Source of the DNA: Plantago ovata
Lineage: Eukaryota > Streptophyta > Magnoliopsida > Lamiales > Plantaginaceae
Reading direction: 5' to 3'
DNA: 64,000 nt
NCBI GenBank assembly: GCA_028274465.1
Contig: CM051458.1
Span: 80,620,085 to 80,684,084 of the forward strand
Shown here in pieces: positions 15,192-26,928 of the stretch. Both the position numbers and the translations under genes were made by a program. How positions within the stretch are numbered: position 1 is the first letter of the stretch; every line of letters begins with the position of its first letter. Below the pieces are notes generated by a model. That model was not told the DNA's origin. It did not search any database and saw only the letters and a program-made list of their open reading frames with translations.

Positions 15192-16789
15192 TATATTTAT
15201 ATTATACCATTGAACTAATTGTACGGGTCTAGTTATAACGGTTATACATATACGTCATAAAAAATATGAGATATCCCATTCTCGGTAACATCTTTCTTCG
15301 GTCCTCTTTTGATACGTCAAAATTAATATTAAAATATTTTATTTAAAATATCGGGGTGTTACAGTCATCCAGTTGATTACTTGATTATACAAATGCATGA
15401 TACTTTATGGACCCTCATACTGGTAGATCTCAAAGTGTATCCATCTGTAGGGGTGGGTGGTACAACTCTTTCTCTGCGGCATGTAAAACTCTTTGTGGAA
15501 TATGAAGCAAGGCATGAATGGTTTTGATTTCATATCGATTACTAAGGCCTTCTCCGGCAGTATTATGTTTGAGTTCTGTTGGGCCCTTCAGAACCCCAAC
15601 GGAACTCATGATGTGTTCGTTGAGCGAATAGTTTTGTTATTTCTGAACCAGTTTTGTTGGGTTCTGTACTTTTGTTGACATTTTATTTTATTTTTCATTT
15701 ACTTTATCTTCCTTTTTGTTTTAGATTTTCATTTATTTATTTAATAATTTCATTTACTCTTTTCTTTTCAATTCCATAACAATACAACACCTAATTATCT
15801 TTTAAACTGAAACCAGAAACCAATTGTTGATTCCAAAAGCATGCCGGACATTTAGAATATGCCAAATGCAAGATCAACAACGGTATCTCTCTTGAAGCTT
15901 TGAAAAGAGCTTGGACTTCTCATCAAACGGACTTGGCACTGAATACAATGAAGCACATGAATTTTTAGTTAATAGCAAATAGGAGTACTATTTTTATTTT
16001 TATCGTGGTAGTTTTAATTTCTACTAGTATGTTTTTAATGTTTAAAATTTAGTGTAGTTTTCATTTATCAAGTTTTTTAACTTTCAAAATAAATGTGATG
16101 TCATTATTATTATATTTATTATTATTATTATTAATTAATAGTGTTAAAACGAAATAAAGATTGAGTTCTATACTAAATGGGAAAAGAAATTAAATTGTGC
16201 CTTCTAATAGAGTTTCAACTACTAGATGGGATTGTCGGTGTTTGAGTTATGTTGAATGAAAATCTAATAATAATGAGTCTTATTGGTTTTAACTGTATGA
16301 GAAACATACTGTAAAATATGTGGGCTCTTTTTTTATTGAGAAACACAACAATTGTATCGTATGGAGATGAATGCAGTACTTGTTGCTTGACTAAAGGCAA
16401 CATTTGATTAGGTGATAGAACACAAAGCACATGCTTTCACTCATGCATTTCGTGAGCAATTTGAAAAGTGAATTTTGAACCTGCATACTGAAATTGAGCT
16501 ATGCCTAGTGATAAAGCTCGAATATCTCACTTCAATTGTGAGAAACATAATTAACGCACATATATATAGGTTGGATAACTTTTATCTTCTTAAAAACTTT
16601 TAAAGTGTTATTGACTAATAATTTTAATATGGTATCAAAGCCAAAATTGATGATGGGTGCCCCAGTCGATGATATCATGTGCATTAATTTGCTCTTACTC
16701 TGACAATAGATTCTCCACACCAAAATCGCTGAAAAACCTCCTGTATTTCCCTTTTCAAAAGATTATACATACGTGATACGACGAAGCAA
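15192..16789. other. gene-free spacer with possible LTR scraps
   Basis: A stretch ending in CGGGGTGTTACA near 15363 resembles the terminal bases of some plant Ty3 LTRs. A TATGGTATCAAAGCC string near 16629 resembles an initiator-Met primer site of Copia elements. Neither has enough flanking structure to define an element. Short TTA runs occur near 16110. No gene is supported. Confidence 0.3.
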
Positions 16790-16829
16790 TGATTCTTCGT
16801 TTACCTTGTATTAAAGAAATTATCAAATA

Positions 16830-17045
16830 CTTTCGGCCATTTCCTCTCTTCCAAGGTTTCAACAACTCCATAGCGCGGAAATACTTAGCCTTAAAAATGC
16901 GAGAGAGTAAAGTATGAGGTTTATAAAAACAGCCACCCCTGCTTGGCTAGCACCGCCAGTTTAAACATATGCAAGTCCCTAATTATCCCAAACCTCCGAT
17001 CCCTCTTACCCTCCAACTTCTTCCATCCGCACCAAATCTTGCTCC
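16830..17045 (-). pseudogene. L1-type LINE fragment (region after reverse transcriptase)
   Basis: The minus strand translates, with breaks, to a stretch close to FGIIRDLHMFKLAVLAKQGW followed by an AKYFPR-like motif. This resembles the conserved 'G-RDL--FN-ALLAKQGWRL ... LKAKYFP' region near the C terminus of plant L1 ORF2. It is short and degenerate. The rest of the element was not found. Confidence 0.55.
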
Positions 17046-17246
17046 ATAGTCAATACGGTACTAATCCAACATGCAATCTCTTCTAAATGGTAGTTGAGTT
17101 AGAGTATAATGTCGATTCGTATAGGTACAAATGTACAATCTGGAGAACAGGAGAAGATGTCATGAACTCATGACTGCATTTATTAGAGTATCTATACTGT
17201 ATGTGAATGGTGTAATATGATCAATTATCAATAGGATATGGGCCTT

Positions 17247-17546
17247 CTTTTCAATTCTATGGCATGTCAAGCTCCACGTCTCACCGATCAATGTTCTTGC
17301 ATAACATTCGTACATTTTAATGTTTATTGATCACCGATGCGTAACATGCTAACCAACAATATTAAGCTAATCACATAACAAAGTTTTTGATGAATGCAGG
17401 ATAAACATTTTAATAAACAATATTAAGCTAATCACAGAATAAAGTTTTCAATTCTATGGCATGTCAAGCTCCACGTCTCACCAATCAATGTTCTTGCATA
17501 ACATTCGTACATTTTAATGTTTATTGATCACCGATGCCTAACATGT
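17247..17546. repeat. recent ~100-bp direct duplication
   Basis: 17247-17349 and 17445-17546 are nearly identical (only a few substitutions, for example in the GATGC(G/C)TAACATG end). The intervening AACAATATTAAGCTAATCAC string is itself repeated, so the duplication unit was about 198 bp. No coding content. Confidence 0.85.
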
Positions 17547-18621
17547 TTCGAATCTCGTCTAGGAGATCGTCTCGGACGACCTCCTGAGAAGGGTCAACCC
17601 GGGTCATCTCAGACTTTTATCTCGGAACAGATAAAATATATGTAAAATTATATATAATTATATAATAAATATTATATATACCTAATTATCACCAAATGAC
17701 ATTGGAAATTCAAACATATCAATTTTAGTAATGTACAAACACACACAGGATCAACATAATGCATCCCGAGTTGAGTAGAAAAACTGTCACAAGGATAGAT
17801 TCTCAAGAATGCAAGAACATTAAATCATGGATTAGTCTTGATCCATTATCTCAACACTAAAAACAACACCCTTATTTTATCATTCTTTCCAAGATTTTAT
17901 CCAAAAGGGTTTTTCATAATACTCTCAAGTAGTCAAGTGCCTAAAATTGAGGAGGAATGATACAGAAAAGTGAAAACAACATCCAACTTTATCTCACTAT
18001 TAGTATCATACAAGTTATGGAAATTATTGGCGGCATACCTTGTGCATGCTTAAGGGCATTACCAACACATGATCAAGCCATAAAGTACACTTATTTTTAG
18101 TTGTCAACTGCAATCTGGAAGTATGATCAGTTCCTCTTTCTTTTTTTTCTTTTTTCTTTTTTTAACCCGGGTCAACCCGGGTTGACCCAGATTAACCGTT
18201 CAAAAACTCGGAAAAATACCGGGTTTCCGAGATTTTCTGAGTTTTTGTGGTTTCGTCCCATATAGGTGTCCGAGAAGCAAGCGGTTAAACACCCATCCAT
18301 ACCACAGAAATGAACATTAATGTACTGTAAACTCACGGACCGAAACAAAAGGGGTGATATGCCTTTACTCGCCCGGTACATACATAATAATATGCTAATC
18401 CATAGTGTACACTAACGTAGAGTTTAAAATATGAAACACCAAGAGTGATAATTAACGAGTAAAACTTGACGGTGATATATGAAAACTAACAAATTAAATT
18501 ACGAGTAGATGATAAGAGAACATCATCCATGCCTAGTTTTTAGAGGCATCCACTATTGGTACGTGAAAATTGAAGTTACTAGACTAAATGAAAATTAAAG
18601 TTACCCAAAAAAAATGAGTCC
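17547..18621. other. spacer with GGGTCAACCCGGGT motifs, up to assembly gap
   Basis: AAGGGTCAACCCGGGT at about 17594-17609 and AACCCGGGTCAACCCGGGTT at 18164-18183 lie in opposite orientation about 570 bp apart. CTCGG-rich strings lie around both. They may be the ends of a small non-autonomous transposon, but no target duplication was found. Otherwise no gene is seen. Confidence 0.3.
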
Positions 18622-18721
18622 NNNNNNNNNNNNNNNNNNNNNNNNNNNNNNNNNNNNNNNNNNNNNNNNNNNNNNNNNNNNNNNNNNNNNNNNNNNNNNN
18701 NNNNNNNNNNNNNNNNNNNNN
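18622..18721. other. assembly gap (100 N)
   Basis: A run of exactly 100 N bases. Any reading frame crossing it is artificial. Confidence 1.
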
Positions 18722-19022
18722 GCGAAAAAAAATTAAAGTCAAGGCCGTTCGATAGCAAAAGTTGATGGACCGGAAGAAATAAACAAAGGCCCTTACAAGT
18801 TCCATAGCAAAAGTTGCTTACGGGATTAATAAATACAAGAGTTTGGAAAGGGACAAGACAGCGTTAAACTTAATAATAATCATAATAAGTCATACCCAGT
18901 AGTTTTAACTCATAGATAATTCCAACCAACCGAAACTGAAGTTTGAAACATTTTTCACTCCCTCGTTGGAAAAAGTGGAAAGACGTCGAATAATTGAGTT
19001 GAGACATCAATCATAAGCTTAG

Positions 19023-19642
19023 CTATGGGAGTATGGGACCATTGGAGTTGAAACGAAGAGCATGAAGCAGAGGCTGAGAAATGCAGAGTGAACAGAACAC
19101 CACCTTAAATGAGTATTGATGGCAATTAATTTAATAAGCTAAATAATAAACCACCAGATTATTATTATATATAATAAAAATATATCTCACTCACCGTATG
19201 TCCACATGATGTTGTAGCGTGGAGCATTTTCTCGAAAGTTCCATCAGCTTTACTACGAGCATGGTCAATCAGATGTTTGGCTACATGTATTGAGCCAGCT
19301 GCATTTTGTTTGTTTTGTTTACCAGAAGAAGAAGAAGAATAACAAATTAATCAACCATCCCAAGTAAGTTTTACAGTATTTTTTAATTTAATAATAGTGT
19401 TAATAATAAAATCATTTTAAGTAGCTTAAATTTATCATTTTATTATTCCTCCTAAAATTAATTAATTAATTCTCCGGTTAAAGGAAATTTAATTCTATCA
19501 TCTTGAAATTGAAATTGAAGCAAGCAAATAAAAGAAAGAAACAAACACACACCTGCAGTTGGAGAACAGGTACAATGTAGTGGAGTGCCAAAAGAGAGGA
19601 ACCTTGTCCAACGAGGAGATCAGCTCCCCATTCAGTAAGAGC
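19023..19642 (-). pseudogene. ankyrin-repeat-like gene, 3' exons, probably broken
   Basis: Three minus-strand exon candidates with consensus splice sites: 19553-19642 (EWGADLLVGQGSS...), 19195-19298 (AGSIHVAKHLIDHA..., ending TTSCGHT) and 19023-19073 (PLLHALRFNSNGPILP then TAG). GHTPLLHAL and GADLL are typical of ankyrin repeats, and exons 2 and 3 join in frame. In the first exon the ankyrin-like TPLH continuation lies in another frame after a net 2-nt shift. The frame entering from its 5' edge would stop soon after joining exon 2. Upstream exons are not visible. They would lie beyond the LTR element that starts at 19921, or they are lost. A divergent, differently spliced gene is the alternative. 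Confidence 0.4.
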
Positions 19643-19689
19643 CTAGATATATATACACACACAGACATATATAAAAGACATCATTAATG

Positions 19690-19920
19690 TTAATGTTGGA
19701 TTATGTCCGGATTCGCTATACGAACTAAAGGACGACTTACCTCGGCGGCTAGGGCACACATGTCCGACATATAAGCCCTAGTCCGACAAAGAGATTACTC
19801 CTAGAAAGGCCCTACTCGGAACTCGTGTCCGACATGCCGCGCGAGAAACATGTCTGCCAGGGCTGCAGGCGAAATATCATGATCTGATACCTCAAGATAT
19901 ATGTCCGACACATTACACCC
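19690..19920. other. repeat debris with TGTCCGACA motifs
   Basis: A GC-richer stretch with several TGTCCGAC(A) strings (near 19759, 19828 and 19901). It is interrupted at its right side by the LTR element starting at 19921. Probably an older transposon fragment of unknown family. Confidence 0.35.
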
Positions 19921-21089
19921 TGATGAATGTGTATTTTACACTTTCATTTGAGTCCTTTTCACTTATTTTAGCTATCCTCTATGATAATTTAGCTATATTT
20001 TAGTGCATTTTATTAGAATAGTGTCACGTTTCCCTTTAGTTTGTATTTTACAGGTTTTGAGGGAAAAACGGGTTTTCCGGGCAATTATATTGAAGTAGAC
20101 AAGGAATTGGTGTTCCGAAGGCCTATTTGGAGTATCTCGAAGATTCCGGATAGGATTTGAAGTCCAGGGGTCGAATCTGAAGGCAAGAAGGTCACTAGAA
20201 GGCAAAAACCGAGTCCAAAAAGGAGAAGATATCCAAAAACGCGTCGAAAACGCGTAAAGGGCCGAAAAAGTCTACCGGGCGAGTCGCCCGGGACGTGGGG
20301 CGAATCGCCCCACACCAGGCGAATCGCCCGGTGTGTGGGGCCCTTCGCCCCACACCTCCCGAATACCTATATATAGTTGCTCAGTTTTCTCCGTTTTTCA
20401 TACTTTCTCAGACCTTTTCTCTCACCTTTCTCAGTAGTTTTAGGTAGGAATTCTCCAGAGCCTGTTCTGGGGGTTCTTAGCTTAGGAGATACTTTTTCTT
20501 AGCGTTTTGGAGCTTGCAAGATCGCGATTCTTCGGAGATTGACAACCTTCGGTAACATTGTATCTTACAGTTTTTCTATTTATATTTATATATCTTTCAT
20601 CATGTTTTCATTCATTCGTGGTATGATTTCTGTTGATTGCATGACATCTATGAGTAGCTAAACTTCTCGTTGGTGATAGTATGTGATTTATTAGCGAAGG
20701 GTTAATAATTATGCTAATGGCTATATTGCGCATTATACCTAGAGTTATTGCTTTATTTCTTTGATCTATCTAACTCTCTATCTTCGTAGTGTTGAATAAT
20801 TACGGAACACAATTGGACAATTCATTGATCAAAGATCTCTATGAAAAACCGGGGAATTTATGTATGATTATCAACCTGCTATGCTTTGAATGACCATACT
20901 ATCACCAATCTCCATTATCTGCTAAGAAAAACCTTTGCTAAGTCGTTTGTTGATTTTACATTCTTAAGTTAGATTAGATAAAGCTAGTTATAGTCCTTAG
21001 AGATCGACACTCGAGGTTATTCTACTGCTACACTACTGCTACACTACGGTTGTATTTGATTAATTGAGTCTGACAAATTCAGTTCATCA
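19921..21089 (+). repeat. 5' LTR of the Athila/Tat-like element
   Basis: TGATGA...TCATCA boundaries. It contains a GC-rich palindrome cluster (20275-20356) immediately upstream of a TATATATA box (about 20367). About 30 bp shorter than the 3' copy owing to an indel near its right end. Confidence 0.9.
20275..20356. promoter_or_regulatory. GC palindrome cluster upstream of the LTR TATA box
   Basis: Four consecutive short palindromes, for example CGGGCGA-G-TCGCCCG and TGGGGCGA-A-TCGCCCCA (8-bp arms, one central base), then the TATA string at about 20367. The same block recurs in the 3' LTR at 27283-27365. A regulatory role is inferred from position only. Confidence 0.6.
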
Positions 21090-21110
21090 AATTGGCGTCG
21101 TTGCCGGGGA
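21090..21110 (+). other. primer binding site
   Basis: TGGCGTCGTTGCCGGGGA lies a few bases after the LTR end. It matches the usual Athila/Tat primer site with one difference. A tRNA-Asp primer is the usual assignment for this group. Confidence 0.75.
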
Positions 21111-21235
21111 CTATACTCCTTTTTTCTGTTTAGCTTTTTTATATTTTCAGCATTCAATTCCTAGTTCTAGTAGTTTTTAGTTTTCCTATTTAATCTCTCT
21201 CTGATACTCCCTTCCTAGTTTGTTACATATAGTGT

Positions 21236-23396
21236 ATGCCACATACACGATCTAGAGGAACACCGCTTGCTGATTCAATTGCTGAGATCGACAGAGTCTA
21301 CCACCAAAGAAGGCGACTACTTCAAAGGCGTGAACTAGAGGAAATAGAGGATACCGATTTCTCTGAATCTCTACACAGTCTTTTCAAGGAAATCGACGGA
21401 ATGGCAGAAGCTAGACCACTGAAAGCATGGGTTCAACCCTCCAAGGATCGTATGAGGGGACCGGCGATTTTTCTTTCGTCTGCAACTCGAGATCTAGAAA
21501 TCAAGAACGACGCATTCCATCAACTTCCGAGGTTCTATGGCTTAGCAAGGGAAGATGTGATGGGGTACTTGCACGATATCGATGATTTCGTCAACCAACT
21601 CCCACGACCCGGAGCTGAAATAACAACGGATGAGTTGAGGATGAAGGTTTTTGCTATGGGGCTTGGCGACAGAGCCAAGTAATGGTTGAGTTCTCTACCG
21701 GCGGGCTCGTTGGACACTTGGGAGAAGGTTTTTTCTGCTTTCATGGAAAAATACTTCCCTCACACCTTGACTACCGCGCTAAAGGCACAAATCACTGGAT
21801 TCAAACAGGACTATGATGAGACCATCTACACCGCGTTTGAGAGGTTCCAAGACCTCATGAACAAGTGCCCTCACCATGGTTTTGAGCTTTCTGATCTAGT
21901 CCAACACTTCTACAATGGACTAACCTTCGAGAACCAACAAGTGGTGGACTTCCAATGCCGTGGGAATATTTGGGAGGAAACCGCAGAAGCCGTCTGGGGC
22001 AGTTTTCGAAAGGCTTGCTAAGGGTTCGCAGTTCAAGGACCCAAGGGCAATGGTTAGGAGACGTGGACCTGAAGCTCTACCTACTCAAGAAGCCCCGATG
22101 TATAGGGGGAATGGGGATCAATTCGAGTGCTTTACCAACGAATTGAAACAAGTCCTCAAGGGCGCCACTGGAACAACTATGTCAAACGAGGTTTGCCGAA
22201 TATGCAAGAACTATGGGCATGGAGCTCATATGTGTAGATCGGAGCTCGCATATGATGATGGCAACTGGGTTCAAGGAGGCGAAGAGGAAGCCTTTGCTAC
22301 GGAATTTGGTACTCAAGAAGCTAGCTACGGTTAAGATGGTAGGAATCCTCGAGGTGGATTTTGGAGAAGAGGATTCCGAAACAATCAAGGATATGCACCG
22401 GCTAGCCAAACTTATGGCCCAAACCAAGACCGTAGTAGGCTAAACTATGGTAATGACCACTGCGAAAATCCTGCTCCAAAAGAGCAACCGAAGTCGAAGA
22501 CAACTCTACTGATGGAGAACTTTCAAAAGATGGTTGATCACACCCAAAGTTTTCTCAAACGTTAGGAAGAAGATTCTGAGAAGACTAGGACAAGGCTTGA
22601 TCGATTGGAAGAGAGCACTAGACTTGCCCATCAAAAGATGCAAGAGTTGATCGACCGAGGAGCGAGTAGGGAGAAAGGCAAGCTGCCTAGCAACACTGAG
22701 AAGTCGATGTCCATTACCTTGGTGGGTGATCTACCTGTCGAAATCACCATCAAGAAGGTTGCTAAGTGCGAGTGTTGCAAGGGGGAAGAACCCCCACTAG
22801 CCAAGGAAGAAGAGAAGGACCTTGGTCCTGACGAGAGTGAAGAGGAGCAAGAGGATCCCGAGCCACTCCCTCAAAGTTTCGATGTTAAGGTCGGGATTGG
22901 TGAACTTGAAGATGTTCGTGCCACACTAGACACGGGATCTTACTCTAATGTGCTCCCAATGAATGTGTTTGAGAAGAGTAGCCTTGGAAATCTATCTGAG
23001 CATAAGGCTATTGTGCAACTGGCGGATGGATCCTTTGTGAGACCCGAAGGCGTTGTGAAGAACGTATTGGTCAAGATTGGTGAAACTTCTGTATACACAA
23101 ATTTTGTAGTTATGCCGGCGTCTACACCTGGGATGGGGGATGTCGTTCTCTTGGGGCGAACGTTCTTGACCAAACTACGCTCCGTGATAGACATCTACCG
23201 AAGGACTTGCACCATTGGGGTGGATGGCAAGCGACATGTGTTGCGAGCCATATCTGATCCACCCGATCACTTCAATGCTTCTCACACTATTAACTATTGT
23301 GGTCTTGATGTCTATGTTCATTCTTATTCACAGGTTCGTGGCATGAGGAGAAGATCCATGAAGGGGAAGTCTAGTACCCTCAAGAAAAAGAGCTAG
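21236..23396 (+). pseudogene. gag and protease region of the LTR element (fossil, broken)
   Basis: The first part resembles Athila-type Gag, with conserved stretches such as FYGLAREDVMGYLHDI and WEKVFSAFMEKYFP. A CRICKNYGHGAHMC zinc-knuckle-like stretch follows. The later part (22605-23396) contains the retroviral-type aspartic protease core LDTGSYSNVLPM and the LLGRTFL motif. The region is disrupted in several places and cannot be expressed as one polyprotein. Downstream pol domains are not recognisable. Confidence 0.75.
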
Positions 23397-23639
23397 GCGC
23401 AAGAAGGAGTCGAGTCAAAGACTATAAACGATGGCGCTATCCGGGAGGCAACCCGGAGTTTTTATCGCTTTTTTACTGCTTTTTTGCATGCATTCATACT
23501 TGAACAATTTGCTTTTCTTATGTGAATTTGTTTGTCTCTGTGTCGTATGTGCTTATGTTTTTGTTTGAGTGAGCTTTTTCGAGTGGTTTTATGAGTAAAA
23601 TGGTTTTCGGGGATTAAAAAACCGCGTTTTTTCGAAAGT

Positions 23640-23765
23640 TTCGCCTCCCCACCTCAGGAGGTGGGGGGCGAATCGCCCCACAAGTCCAGAGAGCTCCGCA
23701 CTCTCTGGACGTGCGGGGCGATTCGCCCCACGTGCGGGGCGACTCGCCCCACGAGTTCTGCAGGT
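23640..23765. promoter_or_regulatory. internal GC palindrome block
   Basis: Consecutive palindromes of the same kind as in the LTRs: GGGGCGAATCGCCCC, a 10-bp-arm hairpin GTCCAGAGAG / CTCTCTGGAC, GGGGCGATTCGCCCC and GGGGCGACTCGCCCC. It sits between the protease region and the extra-ORF remains. A second promoter or an RNA structure is possible but unproven. Confidence 0.5.
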
Positions 23766-24409
23766 TAAAAACGCGAGAAACTCCCATTTTTCCTCATTTT
23801 CTTCATCTCCTCCAATTCTTACTCCCAAAAATCCGGAAAAAACGAAAATACTTCAAACTTTCATAAAATCTTCAATCTTCCATCAAATTTTGTGTTCTAT
23901 AGCTTCAATCGAAGCCCATTACGTGCTCTTTCTTTTCATCCGAACAACTTTCACTCTAGTGCATTCGTTTTCCAGATCTGAGGTATCTTCTTATGAACCC
24001 TAATTTTTCAAATTTGGGGGTTTTCTGATTTGAGCTTCAATTAGGCTTATATGATGTATGGGTAGGTTGTTTGTGTGATTAGAAGCGTTATTTACTATCA
24101 ATTGCATGCTCAATTATGCTTGAATTGTTGATTTGGGAATTTTGCTACTAGATATTTTTATCTAGTTATGCAATGTATCTTTTTCTTCGATTCCATACAT
24201 ATGATTGTGTTTACTGATGTAATAATGATGGATGTGATGGTAGAATGCATAATTGTTGAGTATAAGGATTTATGATGCTAGAATTTTTCGCTACTATGGT
24301 ATGAATTGAGCCTTATTATTTAGGTTATTGGTTGTCTAACACGAGCGTAATGCGATAAGTACATGTTGAAATTATTCTGGTATGTTGCATATTAGTAGCT
24401 AGATTAGAC

Positions 24410-25322
24410 ATGAAGGATTTGCGGAGTTCGATTGTTGATTTTATCACTCGTGTGTTCCGCCCTTACATTGGCATATGCATGAGTCAGTTTTTGTCATACA
24501 AGGTACTGACTGTTGTTTGTAGGAACCATGTCACAAAGGGAGAAGAGCACTCCCGTTTGGCTACTATGAAGTCTTGGAGGTGGATCGATTACAACCATGT
24601 CAAGGAGAGTGATCTCGTTAGAGGTGCGTTCGAGCCACGGGCTCTTGCAACAACGTCGCGGTTTATCCAAAAGGAGGAGCGAGAATCCACCTGGAGTAAG
24701 GACTCCTATGCCTATTCATGCACCACCGAAGGGATAGAAACAATTATTACGTCAGCAATCTATCACAAGGACTGCAAGGTTCGAGTGAATAGGAAGGCGC
24801 CGGGACGGCCTCACCACAACAGATTCAGTCTTGAGTCCACAGTGGTGAGAAAGTTCTGAATCGCTAGCTTGGTTCCAAAACATAATGACATGGACACCCA
24901 GCCCCTCTTAGGGGTGCCCCTTGACTGCCTCTAAAGGGAGCATCATATAGACATCGGGAGCATCAACCGTAGAGAATGTGGTCGACATTGGAAAAAATGG
25001 AAGAAGACCTCTGAGTATCTGAGCAGCTTACTGTAACTTCATCGGGGTGTAAAACGTTGGAGAGGGAGGCTCTGATACCACTACTCTTTCCCCTTCAACA
25101 GTTCACAACCTATTGGAGGGCTACAGGATGGACGATTCCATAACTGCGGCGGCTAATCTTGAGGATTCTCTTCGACAATGCAACTCTACTGGTGACGATG
25201 GTGATGACAGTAGTGACAATGAAGGCCATAGGAACAATAAGGATGCCATGAGTACTAATGGAGGAATTGGCCCTATCCATGGAACTACCACCACCGCCAC
25301 GAGCTCCGGTGATCACCTATAA
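24410..25322 (+). pseudogene. remains of the extra downstream ORF (fossil)
   Basis: Positioned where Athila/Tat-type elements carry an additional ORF. The region begins after a 3' splice-site-like TTGTTTGTAG at about 24522, which would fit the splicing known for such ORFs. Its tail parallels the extra ORF at 41724-43038 in position and in downstream sequence, though the coding part is strongly degraded and in several pieces. Confidence 0.45.
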
Positions 25323-26928
25323 GGCCCCTCGAGCAGTCTCAATACCTTACATCCAGCATACTCAGCCGACCGAGGCCAAACCACGCGGTAACATCTAGTA
25401 TCACATCTTATTTCCTCATTTTCTTACTGCTAGGGACTAGCTTTAAATTCATGAGGGGGGATAGGATTTAAGTGAACTAGTGTTGTTAGTTTGGAGCTTG
25501 ACATTGATGGTTTAGAGCTTGCCATTGATGGTTTAGAGCTTGGGATTGGTAGGATGAATATAGTACCTTGCATGATTATCCGTTTGCATTTGCATTTGCA
25601 CGTTTATTGCTTTCTTAGTTTTTAGTTGCATACACTACATTCATCCTAGGATAGTCTTGCATGTTTTGTGTGGAGTTTATTGCCAAATTGTTTTGAACTT
25701 TTTTATTGGGTAGATTAACTAATTATGCCATTAATCATATGCTTCATCTCTATGAATTTGTTTTGAGGTTTTTCTCGCTTGGCTTGTCACATTTATGTAT
25801 TACACTTAGTTAAGCTTGGTAGTCTCGACATCACTTAGTGGTGTTTTCTCTACTGCGGTTCACGAAGGCCTTTATAATAGGATGATGCATGTTAGGGTCT
25901 TATGGTTGTTTTCCCGAGTAATTATGTACCTAAGAGGCAACAAGTCTTCACCTTGCTTTGAGATTGCTAAATGCCTAGGAAGGAGGTAGTGTGAGATTGT
26001 GCGATCCTTTGTTTGCAACCTATTCTTTCGAATAGGTTTGGGGAGGGGGTTACGCCATCATTAGACTTGTTTTTCATTTTTAGTGTGTGTTGTGAGTTCA
26101 TTTTTCCTTTTTCGTAAATTTTGTACTCCAACCTATTCTTTCGAATAGGTTTGGGGAGGTCGTTTGTGTGACATTTTTTGTTGTGCTACTGCTGGCTAGC
26201 TAAAAAAAAATCGAAAAAAAAGAGAAAAAGAAAAATTCCAGAAAAAAGAAAAAACTGGAAAAGAAAAAAAAAGAGAAAAGACCCCAAAAAAGCAAAGAAG
26301 GGTCCAAAAAAAGAGATAGCCAAAAAGCAGTTTAGGAAAGTGTTGTGTCTCATTTTTCAATTCTTGTAATGTTCGTAATCGTGTTGTAATTTTCTATCTT
26401 TTCTTTTCGTTTGAGTGTCATCTGTTCTAGACCACCCTCGTCCTGCCATTCAGGAAGTGGTGAATAGCTTAAGGCTTTGCTTGAGAGATGGGTAGAATAG
26501 GGGAGTGTTATCTTTTTAGGAAACCATCATTCGTTTGATGAGAGCCAGTATTGGTTCGACCTCTTTGAGGAAAAGTCTTAACTTGGTGAACAACAGTAAG
26601 TCCTCAGTTTCATAGGCACGGGACAACCATTTGTATTCTAACATGTTTCATTACGTCGTCACTGACGAGGTCCAGGTAGAGAATATTACGAGAGACTATC
26701 TTGTCTTGACATAAGTGCTTATGTGAATGTGTATGAGTCAATCGAGGCATTCTTCAACCCATATTCATGTTATGATTTGTATGGTTTTTGTTCATATGTT
26801 TTTTGATAGATTCAATAGATTAGTTCATTTCTTTTGGCATGAGACTCCATTTTTTGTGTTGCATTGTTTTTTGCATTAGAGTCTAGCTTAGTTGCTTGAG
26901 GACAAGCAAAGGTTCGGTTTGGGGAGTT

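Noticed and set aside
18584-18805. Minus-strand ORF across the N run
   Set aside because: It is built from unknown bases.
26178-26369. Lysine-rich ORF
   Set aside because: A poly-purine stretch in the untranslated part of the LTR element. A similar A-rich stretch near 43870-43990 is equally non-coding.
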